Source of the DNA: a virus
Strand: one strand, 5' to 3'
Virus record (IMG/VR): IMGVR_UViG_3300021378_000014
Location: 17,417-81,416 of that record
Length of the DNA stretch: 64,000 bases
Numbering within the stretch: position 1 is the stretch's first letter; the number at the start of each line of letters is the position of its first letter. The notes beneath the pieces were generated by a model that was not told the origin of the DNA, did no database searches, and saw nothing but the letters and a program-made list of their open reading frames with translations. Shown here piece after piece: positions 30,806 to 40,596 of this stretch. The translations under genes and the position numbers were made by a program.

Positions 30806-31858
30806 ATGACAATGCAACAACGTACTATTACGTTTGATCCTGGACCGCATACTTATACTGATGAAACTGGTGCTCCTTATATTAGTGTTACTACTTTAAT
30901 TGGTAGTGTAGAGCCTGAGTATCCTGCAAGATTTTGGGCTATGTATAGAGCTGTAGATCAAGTAGGTATATATAAGCCTAGACCTTTTTTAGAACATGAT
31001 AGTATCGAAGTTACATTTAGAGGTAAAAGGATTAAATTTGGATTAGATGCTCTTTACAACGGAGTTATACCGTTAAACAAATCAGCAGCTAGTATTAATG
31101 CTGAATGGGAAGAAGAAAAAGATTTAGCTTGTGAATGGGGTACTAATAAACATGATTACCTTGAAGGTTGTATTAATAAATTTGCTACCACAAATTATGT
31201 AAATGTACACGAGATATACGAACGTAGTAACTCTTTAGGTTTTGCTTATAAAGTTACTAATATGGAAGAGCTGGAAGCTAGTCCATTACGTTTAATGTAT
31301 CCTACTATTTATGAGCAAATTGCTCGTTATATTAAAGCTGGATGGATAGCGTATGCAGAGAAACGTATATATTCTAGTATTCATAAAGTAGCCGGAACAA
31401 TTGATTTATTATTAGTTAAAAATGGTAAGTTTCTTATTATTGATTGGAAAACCAATAAAGATAAGTTAACTTGGGAAGCTGGTTATTATAAGAAAGAGTG
31501 GAACGCTGATCGTAGCCGTAAAGTTAAAACTAGTGAGTTTATTAAACGTAACGATTGTTTTCTTTTTCCATTAAATAAACTACCATTATGTAAAGGTAAT
31601 ATTTACACACTTCAACTTTCACTATATACTTATATATGTGAACTATGGGGATTAAAAAGTGTAGGTACTTTACTTTGTCATATACGACCACATCTATCTA
31701 ACGATGGAGAAGTGCTGTATGAAGCTGATGGTATTACTCGTAAAGAACATGAACCTGAATTTTATAAGATTGCTTATAAGAAAGCTGAGGTTGCCCGGTT
31801 ATTATCTTGGCGATTAGGCGAAATACACCGTTTTCAGCAACCTGAATTTAGTATCTGA
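30806..31858 (+). CDS. PD-(D/E)XK nuclease (Cas4/RecB-like)
   Basis: 350 aa. The core motifs are present in order: the early ACEWGTNKHDYLEG (GTxxH), VAGTIDLLLV with the metal-binding Asp (~199), LIIDWKTNK (DxK, ~210), and the QLSLYTY helix (QxxxY, ~268-273) found in RecB/Cas4-type enzymes. Such nucleases degrade or trim dsDNA ends and in phages often pair with a RecT annealing protein, here encoded at 11162-11944. A strong terminator lies 88 nt downstream, separating the gene from the packaging and structural genes. Confidence 0.85.
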   Translation: MTMQQRTITFDPGPHTYTDETGAPYISVTTLIGSVEPEYPARFWAMYRAVDQVGIYKPRPFLEHDSIEVTFRGKRIKFGLDALYNGVIPLNKSAASINAEWEEEKDLACEWGTNKHDYLEGCINKFATTNYVNVHEIYERSNSLGFAYKVTNMEELEASPLRLMYPTIYEQIARYIKAGWIAYAEKRIYSSIHKVAGTIDLLLVKNGKFLIIDWKTNKDKLTWEAGYYKKEWNADRSRKVKTSEFIKRNDCFLFPLNKLPLCKGNIYTLQLSLYTYICELWGLKSVGTLLCHIRPHLSNDGEVLYEADGITRKEHEPEFYKIAYKKAEVARLLSWRLGEIHRFQQPEFSI

Positions 31859-31945
31859 CCATTAGTATGGGATTGATAGTCAAATTCACTGGTACAGCTC
31901 AAAACAACGTATAAAGGAATTGGATGTGAGGATTTGGTATATTTC

Positions 31946-31977
31946 AGCCCGGCGGTCTAACTGTCGGGCTTTTTTTG
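31946..31977 (+). terminator. Intrinsic terminator
   Basis: AGCCCG / CGGGCT stem, 13 nt loop, then seven T residues. It separates the nuclease unit from the terminase-led late unit. Confidence 0.92.
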
Positions 31978-32033
31978 TACCTAGTGTAATAAGAAATAAA
32001 ACTATTATAAAATATTAAATTAGAAACGATGTT

Positions 32034-34349
32034 ATGAATCCTTTTAGTACTACGCTTGAAGAAGAGAAAGCGAATAATAATCCAGCACATTCTTTTAGGT
32101 GGGTAGCTAATAACTTTGAAAAGACTGGGCTTTATCGTACTGAAGATATTACTTTTGCTAATACCGATATAATTAAAGAAGCAAGTAGGCATTTTCAAAA
32201 ATACGGTATTTACAATGATATTGATCCTAAAACTGATCCTATTGCTTTTTCGAGGTGGTGGGATAGATGGGAATATCGACGTAAACATGGAATGGTAGTT
32301 AATTGTAAATTAGATAAATCTGGAGGTAATTCAGATAAAGATTTGCAACCTCTTTGGATTCCTGGTAAAATGGTAGGTCTTATGAATTTCGGACCCATTC
32401 TTCGTACTGCTGATCCTGATGATCTAACTATATTAGATGCTAATACTGCTACGTTAGATCAACGTAAAAGACTAGGGATTGATGAAGAAATGGAACAACT
32501 ATTTAGTAAAATCAAAGTAAACGAAACTGCTGATATTACACATGACTTTATGGATTTCTGGGATGGTCACTTTCATTATTGGGTTGCTCAAGATTTTAGT
32601 GAACGTATTGGATTAGATATGGTTGTAGTTAAAGCCCGACGTAAAGGTTTTAGTTATATAGGTGCGTGGGATGCTTGGGATGAAGTTTACATGAATCCTT
32701 TTATTAGTATCTTTTTAGTAGCTTATGATATGAAATATCTTACAGCTTCTGGTGGTCTTTTTTCGTTAGTTCAACAGTATTTTAACTTTGAACAAAAATA
32801 TACAGACTGGCGTAAACGTACACTTAGTAAAACTAAAGATCATATTAAGTTTGGATTTACATTTACTGGCGATCAAGAAGAGTATGGTTTCCTAAGTAGT
32901 ATTACTTGTTTTTCTGCTATGGATAATCCAGATTGTTTACGTGGTAAAATGGCTAAAAAGATTAAATGGGAAGAAACAGGTACGTTTCCTAATCTACAAC
33001 AGACAAGAGAAATTGCATATTCGGCTGCTGAAGCTGGGGGATACAAACTTGGACATAGCACTTATTGGGGTACTGCTGGTAGTAAAGATGGAGATTATGG
33101 TCCACTTCGTAGTGCTTTTTATAAACCTATTAGTTTTGAAGCTTTACCGTTTGATAATATTTGGGATATTAATAAAGAAGGTACAGAAGCTGCTTTATTC
33201 TTTGGTCAACTTCAAAATCTAGTTTATGATAAAGATGGTAATACAGATATAGAAGCCGGTAAACAATTCCATTTACGTAAAACAGAAAGAGCACGTAATA
33301 GTAAAACTGCTAGTCAATTCCAGCAATGGTCTGCTGAAAGAGCTACTACTCCTGCTGAAGCTTTGAACAGACAAGGTGATAATATCTTTTCTGCTTTAGC
33401 GGGCAGACTACAAATGCAAGTTGATCGTTTAGATATAGACCCTGTACTTAAATCAATTGGTCGTTGTGGAAGATTAGAAGAAACAACTAGTGGTATTCGT
33501 TTAATTACAAACGAAGAATTAAAACTACAAGGTAAACCTTATCATCTACCAATTAATGATACACCTGAAGCTTTAAGTAGAGATATGGATATGCATGGTT
33601 GTGTAGTTGAATGGTTTAGTCCACATACTATATCTTATGTTGATCCTCATGATCCATTCTCTTTTACTGGGAAAGTAAATTCAGTTGTACCCAAAGGATT
33701 ATACTATATTTGGCATGATCCGTATGCAACTGATAAAGATAGTACTCAAATTACTATTAAAGATTCTCTTGGTGTTGCTTATGTATACGAAAAAGCAAAC
33801 GGATTTACTCCGAGTAAAGGTGATCGTATAGTAGCTAGTTGGATTGGTAGACCTGATACAACTGATGGTTATAACTCTCAACTTTTACTTTTATGTAAGT
33901 ATTATAATACAATAGATGGTTTACTTTTTGAGAATGACCGAGGTGATGTTTATCCTTATTTTAAACATCATAAAGCTTTACGTTATTTAATGGAAGAACC
34001 TGAAATGTTAACACTTAAAGAACTTAGTGGTAAGACAGGTAGAAATTATGGTTTATCTATTGGTAAAAACTTTAGACGTAAAGCGGAAGGTGCTCGTATG
34101 CTTAAAGATATGCTTAGTTCAGTATTTAGTAAAAATCAAGAAACTAATATTGAAACTACGTTTATAGAGTATATATACTGTAAACGTTTATTGAAAGAGT
34201 TATTACGATGGAATAAAGATGGTAACTTTGATTGTGTTTCTGCTTGTATTGTAGGTCAATTTATGATTAGAGAAATAGAAGAAAGAGAAACAGAAACTGA
34301 AGATACATTTAAAGAAGTAGATGATTTCTTTACGCGTGCTCATTTTTAA
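32034..34349 (+). CDS. terL: Terminase large subunit
   Basis: 771 aa, the crAss-type large terminase length. The ATPase domain has the Walker A-like loop VVKARRKGFSYIGAWD (~198-213) and later KIKWEETGTF as Walker B/catalytic Glu region. The C-terminal RNase H-like nuclease has YIWHDPYATDKDSTQ (first metal Asp), LLFENDRGDVYPYF and FDCVSACIVGQFM (final Asp). It packages DNA into proheads through the portal encoded next. Copy 10 of the dispersed hairpin lies at 33658, between the two domains, read as SFTGKV. Confidence 0.92.
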   Translation: MNPFSTTLEEEKANNNPAHSFRWVANNFEKTGLYRTEDITFANTDIIKEASRHFQKYGIYNDIDPKTDPIAFSRWWDRWEYRRKHGMVVNCKLDKSGGNSDKDLQPLWIPGKMVGLMNFGPILRTADPDDLTILDANTATLDQRKRLGIDEEMEQLFSKIKVNETADITHDFMDFWDGHFHYWVAQDFSERIGLDMVVVKARRKGFSYIGAWDAWDEVYMNPFISIFLVAYDMKYLTASGGLFSLVQQYFNFEQKYTDWRKRTLSKTKDHIKFGFTFTGDQEEYGFLSSITCFSAMDNPDCLRGKMAKKIKWEETGTFPNLQQTREIAYSAAEAGGYKLGHSTYWGTAGSKDGDYGPLRSAFYKPISFEALPFDNIWDINKEGTEAALFFGQLQNLVYDKDGNTDIEAGKQFHLRKTERARNSKTASQFQQWSAERATTPAEALNRQGDNIFSALAGRLQMQVDRLDIDPVLKSIGRCGRLEETTSGIRLITNEELKLQGKPYHLPINDTPEALSRDMDMHGCVVEWFSPHTISYVDPHDPFSFTGKVNSVVPKGLYYIWHDPYATDKDSTQITIKDSLGVAYVYEKANGFTPSKGDRIVASWIGRPDTTDGYNSQLLLLCKYYNTIDGLLFENDRGDVYPYFKHHKALRYLMEEPEMLTLKELSGKTGRNYGLSIGKNFRRKAEGARMLKDMLSSVFSKNQETNIETTFIEYIYCKRLLKELLRWNKDGNFDCVSACIVGQFMIREIEERETETEDTFKEVDDFFTRAHF
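33658..33675 (-). repeat. Dispersed hairpin motif, copy 10
   Basis: CTTT-CCCAGTA-AAAG on the minus strand, in the terminase gene, read on the plus strand as SFTGKV. Confidence 0.8.
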
Positions 34350-34379
34350 AGTTACTAAATAATTAAAACTAATAATGTA

Positions 34380-36821
34380 ATGAATGGTTATCCTAGTCAG
34401 TATATTTCTCTAAGTGAGAAATTAAAAATAGCCCCACATAAAAAAGTACCAGATTGGATTATAGCTAATTATAATTACTGGTCACAACAAGCTTCACCTC
34501 ATATAGCAGATATTGATATTTTTCAAGAATTAGAATCTGTAGCTGAAGGAAAGATTAGTACTAACAAGTACAAATATATTGAAAATCCTTTTAATACAGA
34601 TAATCCTGATTATAAACGCTATCCAGCAAGAATTAGGAATTATGATATTATCAAACCTATTCTTGAACGTTATATTGGAGAACGTCTTGAACGACCAGAT
34701 ACACAACAAGTATACGCTAAGAATGAGGAAGTAGTTAATGAATTTAAAGTAGCTCGTAGTCAATTCTTTGAAGGAATTTTACAGCAACAATTTATTAACG
34801 AATTAAATAGTCTAGGTATGGATACTGGTATGGACTCAAAAGAGATACCAGGTATGAAAGACTTAGAGGATGAATTTATTCTTAATTATACTAAGAAACG
34901 AGCTAAGTATGGTAGTGAAAGTCTTGAGCTTTTAAAATCACAACTATTATTAAAAGAGAAGTATCAAAAAGCATTTTACTATTGGTTAGTCTTTGGTAGA
35001 GTTTATGCGATGAAAGGCATTAATTATGATGATGTTCAGTATAGTATACTTGATCCTAAAGATGTAACTGTAATTGGTTGGAATGACGATAGTAGATATG
35101 CAGAAGATGCTCAAGCTAGTATTGTTACTAAGCAATGGTCTTTAGCTAGTATTATAGATAATTGGGGACCTCAATTAATAGAGCGTTACGGTAAAGGTAT
35201 TATTAAACAATTAGAAACCAGAATGGGTAGTCAAAGACTTCCTACTTCAGGTGCTGTTGTTCGTAATGGTGAATTTGTTTATACTCCGTCTGGTGATCGT
35301 TATGGTTTAGAAAATACAGCAATGTTAGATGTTCAATATATTAATTGGAAATCTATTGCTAAACGTGGTATTCTTACTTTTATAAATGAGAAAGGTTTAC
35401 CTGATACAGCTATTGTTGATGATGAATATCGTCCTGATCCAATGGCTGGAGAAGTAAATATTGAATGGATACCGGAGAATGAAGTATGGCAAATGATAGT
35501 TATAGCTGATGGCTTAACTAGCACTAATACTACATTTGGAACTAACGCTAATTTAAACGAATTAACCGGAGATAGTGAAGGTTTTGCTGGAGCTATATTC
35601 TTAGAGTATGGTCCTGTTCCTGTACAAAGGAATATGATTAATAATAGTTCAATTTGTAAGTTACCACTTAATGGTACTTATTTTGGTTACGATCCTTCTA
35701 TTATTGACAGTATTGTTAAAAAAGGAATTAGTTACCAAGAACTATATAATATATTTCATTATAGGTTTGAACTTACACTAGCTAAGAATAAAGATAAACT
35801 GATGCTATTTCCATTAGGTCTTATACCTAAAGATAAAGGTTGGACTGTTGATACTTGGATGTATCAAGTTCATGCTTTTAGTTTAGCATTCTTTGATGAA
35901 ACTAGCGAAAAAGCTATGGCTGCTATGCAAGCTATGAAAAGTATTGATATGAGTTTAAGTCAGTACATGGGGCAGATGTGGGAGTTTATGCAAGGTATTC
36001 GACAAGAGTGGTGGGATAGCATTGGTATGAATAATCAACGTTATGGAGACATAAGTTCTAGTGCTGGTAAAGGAACTACACAACAAGCAGTTTATCGTAG
36101 TAGTGTTAGTACTAAAGAATTAAACTTTCAATTTGATTGTTTCTTAGATCAAGAAGCAAATGGTTTAATTGATTACAGTAAATATGCTTGGGCAGAAGGT
36201 AAAAAAGGTAGTTACATTACTAGTACTGGAAGTCAAGTATTTTATGATATTAATGCGGAAGATCACGCTACTACTGAATATGGTGTTTTTTCTACTTCTT
36301 CTATTGAAGAATATGATAACGTTCAATTCTTAAAAAATGTATTACTTCAACCTATGGCTCAGAATGGTACTCCTGGTAGTATTGTTACTAAAGTTATTAA
36401 AAGTAATAATTTAGCTAAGATTGAGGAGTTGATGGAAAAAGGAGAACAAATACAACAGAAGTTAGTGGCAGATCAGCAAGAACAACAAAATGAAACTCAA
36501 CGTTATATTGCTGATAGCGCTAACAAAATGACAGCTGATTCTAATCAAGTTAAACTTGATATTGCAAATATTGCAGCAGATAGTCGAATTGAAGTGGCAA
36601 AAATTACAGCTGATAGTTTTAATGCTGCAGCTGGAGATGCTGACGGTGACGGTATACCAGAATCTGATGAAATAATGGCAAGAGCTTACCAAAGACAATT
36701 AGCTAGAGAACAACTACAAGAACAAAAAAGAGCGTCTTTAGCTAAGGAAGACTTAGCGCGGCAAAAGGTCAATACATCGTTAGCAGTAGCAAAAGAAAAT
36801 AAAAATAAACATGATAACTAA
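34380..36821 (+). CDS. Portal protein
   Basis: 813 aa, matching the large crAss-like portal. The order terminase, portal, scaffold-like, capsid supports the call. The body includes a long helical region (KEIPGMKDLEDEFILNYTKKRAKYG...) and QYSILDPKDVTVIGW in the wing/stem area. The last ~120 residues form a long helical, Gln/Ala-rich tail. Within it DADGDGIPESDE (~752-764) looks like a calcium-binding loop. A dodecameric portal forms the packaging channel and the base of the tail. Confidence 0.85.
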   Translation: MNGYPSQYISLSEKLKIAPHKKVPDWIIANYNYWSQQASPHIADIDIFQELESVAEGKISTNKYKYIENPFNTDNPDYKRYPARIRNYDIIKPILERYIGERLERPDTQQVYAKNEEVVNEFKVARSQFFEGILQQQFINELNSLGMDTGMDSKEIPGMKDLEDEFILNYTKKRAKYGSESLELLKSQLLLKEKYQKAFYYWLVFGRVYAMKGINYDDVQYSILDPKDVTVIGWNDDSRYAEDAQASIVTKQWSLASIIDNWGPQLIERYGKGIIKQLETRMGSQRLPTSGAVVRNGEFVYTPSGDRYGLENTAMLDVQYINWKSIAKRGILTFINEKGLPDTAIVDDEYRPDPMAGEVNIEWIPENEVWQMIVIADGLTSTNTTFGTNANLNELTGDSEGFAGAIFLEYGPVPVQRNMINNSSICKLPLNGTYFGYDPSIIDSIVKKGISYQELYNIFHYRFELTLAKNKDKLMLFPLGLIPKDKGWTVDTWMYQVHAFSLAFFDETSEKAMAAMQAMKSIDMSLSQYMGQMWEFMQGIRQEWWDSIGMNNQRYGDISSSAGKGTTQQAVYRSSVSTKELNFQFDCFLDQEANGLIDYSKYAWAEGKKGSYITSTGSQVFYDINAEDHATTEYGVFSTSSIEEYDNVQFLKNVLLQPMAQNGTPGSIVTKVIKSNNLAKIEELMEKGEQIQQKLVADQQEQQNETQRYIADSANKMTADSNQVKLDIANIAADSRIEVAKITADSFNAAAGDADGDGIPESDEIMARAYQRQLAREQLQEQKRASLAKEDLARQKVNTSLAVAKENKNKHDN

Positions 36822-36860
36822 AAGTTATCCTTATTATTGTAACACTAAATTAATTTAATT

Positions 36861-38069
36861 ATGCCCACAGAAACGGATACTAACGTAGGGAATGAAGGTA
36901 ATGCTGATTTTGGAAACATCACTATTGGTAATGTTTTTAGTGCCGGAGGTACTCCTCCTTCACAACTGGATAATAAAGATACTAAAGCTAATCCAGACGG
37001 TGAACCTACAACGCCAATTACTACAGACACTAAACCTGTAGAAACTGTTGTTACTGATACTAAAGCTGATCCTGCAGAAGAAGAGATTGTTGAAGAATAT
37101 TCTCAAAATACTGCTGGTGATCTTTTAGATAAAGATGGTAAAGTTGTAGCTAAAAAAGGAGAGTATGAAGTTGACGCAGAGGGAACCATTTCTTTTACTG
37201 GGAAAGAAGACAATCTTAGTCCTGTTCTTAATATAGCTAAAGAAAAAGGTTATGACCTAGTCGATGAGGATGGTAATCCTATGGAGTTTGAAAATACGCC
37301 AGACGGTGTATTTGCATTAGCAACTACTATTGGTGAACGTATGATTGATGAGTATGAAATTAAACTTCTTACTACCTTTCCTATTGTTGAAGAAATTGTT
37401 AATCACCTTAAAGCAGGAAAAAGTCCTGAAGACTTTTTTAAAAGTAAAGTAGAAACTACCGATTATACTAAAATGACTTTTAGTAAAGATGATGTTGGAA
37501 CACAACGTAATTTAATTAGAAATTATTATACCAACGTTGGCAATCTTACTGCAGAAGATGCAGAAGAAGCTATTAAGTTATTTGAAGATTCTGGTAAATT
37601 AGAAGAAAAATCTAAATCTGCTTTAGAAAGATTAAAACAACACCAGATTACTACTGAGAATGCTCGTAAAGCTGCTAATCAAGAAGCTATTCGCGTAAAA
37701 GAAGCTAATACAGCTCAGTATTGGGATGGTGTTAAACAAACAATTAATACAGGTAATCTTGGAGATATTACTATTCCTGAAAAGGATAAGAATGATTTCT
37801 TAAAGTTTATTGCTGTACCTAATAAAGATGGTGTAGTTGGAGTTTCTAAAAAATACAATGAACTACCTACTGATAAGAAACTTATGATTGATTATCTTTT
37901 ATATAAAGATTTATCTTTAGAAGATTTAGTTAGTCTTAAAGTCAATCAAAAACAAGTTAATGATTTGCGTAAACGTAAAGCTGTTCTTACTCCTACAGCA
38001 GGTTCACGTAAAGTTATTAAAAGTTCTGGTGCCGAAGGAGGTGACTACACTCTTGGTAATTTAGCATAA
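36861..38069 (+). CDS. Putative scaffolding protein
   Basis: 402 aa. The N-terminal ~90 residues are acidic, Thr/Pro-rich and disordered, with a short beta domain next (KDGKVVAKKGEYEVDAEGTI). From ~150 there are long helices (KLFEDSGKLEEKSKSALERLKQH...) and a basic C-terminus (DLRKRKAV...SRKVIKSS). An acidic disordered start, a helical rod and a basic C-terminus directly before the capsid gene is the usual scaffold layout. This is inferred from position and composition. Copy 11 of the dispersed hairpin lies at 37189. Confidence 0.6.
   Translation: MPTETDTNVGNEGNADFGNITIGNVFSAGGTPPSQLDNKDTKANPDGEPTTPITTDTKPVETVVTDTKADPAEEEIVEEYSQNTAGDLLDKDGKVVAKKGEYEVDAEGTISFTGKEDNLSPVLNIAKEKGYDLVDEDGNPMEFENTPDGVFALATTIGERMIDEYEIKLLTTFPIVEEIVNHLKAGKSPEDFFKSKVETTDYTKMTFSKDDVGTQRNLIRNYYTNVGNLTAEDAEEAIKLFEDSGKLEEKSKSALERLKQHQITTENARKAANQEAIRVKEANTAQYWDGVKQTINTGNLGDITIPEKDKNDFLKFIAVPNKDGVVGVSKKYNELPTDKKLMIDYLLYKDLSLEDLVSLKVNQKQVNDLRKRKAVLTPTAGSRKVIKSSGAEGGDYTLGNLA
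37189..37208 (-). repeat. Dispersed hairpin motif, copy 11
   Basis: TTCTTT-CCCAGTA-AAAGAA on the minus strand, in the scaffold-like gene, read on the plus strand as ISFTGKE. The core is the same as copy 3. Confidence 0.85.
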
Positions 38070-38103
38070 TTGATTTTTTTATTTTAAAATTAAACTTAAA
38101 CGT

Positions 38104-39594
38104 ATGTCTGATTTTCAATCTCGCATTGTAGTCCATAATGAGACTTTTGATGCAAGTGGTATTAGTGATCAAAATCGACTTGATCGAGCTTTGATGTCTA
38201 AACCTGATCAACTAACTCCTGTTATTACTGCTCTTATGGGTGGTTGGAGTTCTAATTTTCCTCTGCTTTCATTAACTGAAGGTCAGATGGGCGGAACTAA
38301 GGAGAATGCAATTAATGATATTCAATACGAGTATCCTGTAATTACTAAACCTAAGCGTAGCGAACGTCTTGTTCGTTATGATGGCCCTGCTGGAGTTGCA
38401 AAAGGAGTTAACTTTACTCCTATTTTTGTAGTATTTCCTAGTGCTTGGTTTCCTTTCCAATCTTCACTCCGTAGTCGTAGTGGTACACAAGTTCGTGTAT
38501 CTGCTGAACCTATTAAAGTTAGTGGAGGTTATCGGTATGAATTGAATCACTTTGAACCTAATGCTGATTTTACTCTACCTGATAGTGACTTTGAACCTGG
38601 CGCTGTTTGGGCTCGCGTAGGTGGTAGTACTGTTACTGAAAGCCGGTCTATTGGTAATAGTAATCCTGTACAGAATCCCGGTAAACGTAAAAACCAAATT
38701 GGTATTTTGCGTGAATCTTATCATTATGCTGGTAATATTGCTAACAAAACTGTAGAGTTTCAATTGTATAACGGTGGTGGTAAATCCAGTAGCCTTTATA
38801 TTGATTGGGAAAACTTTCAGCATATGTTGAACTGGCGCCAGTATAAGGAAGAGCAATTGTGGGTATCACGTTATTCACGTAATGCTGACGGTAGTAACCC
38901 TTTACGTGATAGCCGTTTAAATCAAATTATTCCTACGGGTGCTGGTTTGCTTCAGCAGATTGTTAATAGTGATACTTATTCTACCCTTACGGAGAAGAAA
39001 GTTCGTAGCATTATTAGTGATGTATTCCGTGGTGCTCCTGATACCGGAGCTATGGATATTATCCTGTATACTGGTACTGGCGGCAAGGATGAATTTGACG
39101 CAGCTTTCAAAGATAGCAATATCTTTAAACTGGTAGCTGAAGGTGTAGGTGATAAATTTGTACGTAGTGCAGGTGGTAACTTACAACTTGGTGGTTACTT
39201 TACTTCTTATAAGCATATTGATGGTCACTTTGTTACTATCAAAACTCTTCCCATGTTGAACTTGGGTGGTTATGCTGATGCAAGTGGTATTCATCCTGTA
39301 AGTGGTTTGCCTATTTCTAGTTACGAAATGTATTTCATTGATCAATCTCGTTATGACGGTGTACCTAACGTACAAATGGTCTATCAAAAAGGTCGTATGG
39401 AAGTTCGTGGTATTCAACAAGGTATGACTATCTTGAATGAATCTACTTATGGTGACTTTAAAGGAATGCAAAAATCTGGTTATTTAAACTTAGCAACTGA
39501 ACAAGATGAAACTAGTGTTCACTATCTTTGTACCGCTGGTATTCAAATGATGCGTGATACTCATAGTTTTTCTTTGCTTCCTTCTATTGGGTAA
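38104..39594 (+). CDS. Major capsid protein (HK97 fold, crAss-type)
   Basis: 496 aa, within the narrow length range of crAss-like major capsid proteins. Features include the N-terminal arm (MSDFQSRIVVHNETFDASG), a long region with FVVFPSAWFPFQSSLRSRSG, and IDWENFQHMLNWRQYKEEQLW. Codon choice is strongly biased towards GGT, CGT and some C-ending codons compared with neighbours, as expected for the most abundant protein. It forms the icosahedral shell around the DNA and cargo. It follows the scaffold-like gene by 34 nt. Confidence 0.9.
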   Translation: MSDFQSRIVVHNETFDASGISDQNRLDRALMSKPDQLTPVITALMGGWSSNFPLLSLTEGQMGGTKENAINDIQYEYPVITKPKRSERLVRYDGPAGVAKGVNFTPIFVVFPSAWFPFQSSLRSRSGTQVRVSAEPIKVSGGYRYELNHFEPNADFTLPDSDFEPGAVWARVGGSTVTESRSIGNSNPVQNPGKRKNQIGILRESYHYAGNIANKTVEFQLYNGGGKSSSLYIDWENFQHMLNWRQYKEEQLWVSRYSRNADGSNPLRDSRLNQIIPTGAGLLQQIVNSDTYSTLTEKKVRSIISDVFRGAPDTGAMDIILYTGTGGKDEFDAAFKDSNIFKLVAEGVGDKFVRSAGGNLQLGGYFTSYKHIDGHFVTIKTLPMLNLGGYADASGIHPVSGLPISSYEMYFIDQSRYDGVPNVQMVYQKGRMEVRGIQQGMTILNESTYGDFKGMQKSGYLNLATEQDETSVHYLCTAGIQMMRDTHSFSLLPSIG

Positions 39595-39639
39595 GTAACT
39601 AAATAATCTATAAATTAATATAAAATAAAGATTAACAAT

Positions 39640-40596
39640 ATGTCTACAATTAATGATACAGTAAGCAGTGGCGATAAACCATCTGAAGGTGCCGCCACTG
39701 CTTCACCAGTTACAATACCAGAGTTTAATAACTTCCCATATACTGTTCGTAAATCTGTTACAATTAAACCTAAACGAACAACAACTGTACTTCCTGAAAT
39801 AAACACCCTTGGTAATACAGCTGAATTTTATATTCAAAAGATTGGAGGAGCTTTTGCTGGTCATGGTAGTACTTTACCGCTTGGCCGTCGAGCTTTAACG
39901 CGTGAAGAAGAAAAAGCGTGGTTTCCTATTATTTTAGGTATTGCGCCTACTCACCAAGATTGGGATAAATATTTAAATAATTATTGGCATGATATTTCTG
40001 TTCCTGTTCCTTTAGAAGGATTAGAACTAAATTGTAATTTAGTTATTGAATATGAAGGTCATGTTGGAACTCCAGCTAATGCTGTGCATTACATACTTTA
40101 TAAGTATTGTTTAATTTACGGGGATGTTGCTAATACGGTAGAAGATGTTAATAAATCTCCTAAAATTCGTTTTTATCTTTGGACTAAAGAAGAAGATGTT
40201 AAACTGAAATTAACTAAACAACAACTTACCGATGCTGCCTTTATTGCTCGTCTAAAACTAGATAAAACACCTCAACGTGCTGAATCTATTATTATTATGT
40301 TTAATAAAGAATTGCCTCTTAATGATGGAGATAAAAAGTTAATGCTTGCTGAACTTCAAGATAGCGAACCTGCTAAGTTTTTAGAGTTTGCTAATGATGA
40401 AAATTTACAAGATAAAGCTTTTATTCAACGATGTATTAATGCGGCTTTACTGCGTCGACCTTTGAATAGTCAAATGATTATGTATAAAGATGAAGTTATT
40501 GGTAATAGTTTTTCAGAAGCTATCGGATGGCTTAACCAAGCTGGTAATAGTGTAACTAAAGCTGAACTACAAAACTCACTTAAAATTAGTAGGTAA
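39640..40596 (+). CDS. Conserved crAss-like virion protein downstream of MCP, 318 aa
   Basis: A disordered Ser/Pro/Ala-rich N-terminus (~1-30) is followed by a compact domain (NTAEFYIQKIGGAFAGHGSTLPLGRRALTREEEKAWFP...) and a helical C-terminal half. I know no reaction for it. Its place right after the capsid gene and its one-base overlap with the next gene suggest a head or head-completion protein. Residues 60-75 have an unusually basic and Gly-rich loop. Confidence 0.55.
   Translation: MSTINDTVSSGDKPSEGAATASPVTIPEFNNFPYTVRKSVTIKPKRTTTVLPEINTLGNTAEFYIQKIGGAFAGHGSTLPLGRRALTREEEKAWFPIILGIAPTHQDWDKYLNNYWHDISVPVPLEGLELNCNLVIEYEGHVGTPANAVHYILYKYCLIYGDVANTVEDVNKSPKIRFYLWTKEEDVKLKLTKQQLTDAAFIARLKLDKTPQRAESIIIMFNKELPLNDGDKKLMLAELQDSEPAKFLEFANDENLQDKAFIQRCINAALLRRPLNSQMIMYKDEVIGNSFSEAIGWLNQAGNSVTKAELQNSLKISR

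Noticed and set aside
31944-32288. Minus-strand 114-codon ORF over the terminator and terminase start
   Set aside because: Antisense shadow of the terminase gene; it covers the terminator at 31946-31977.
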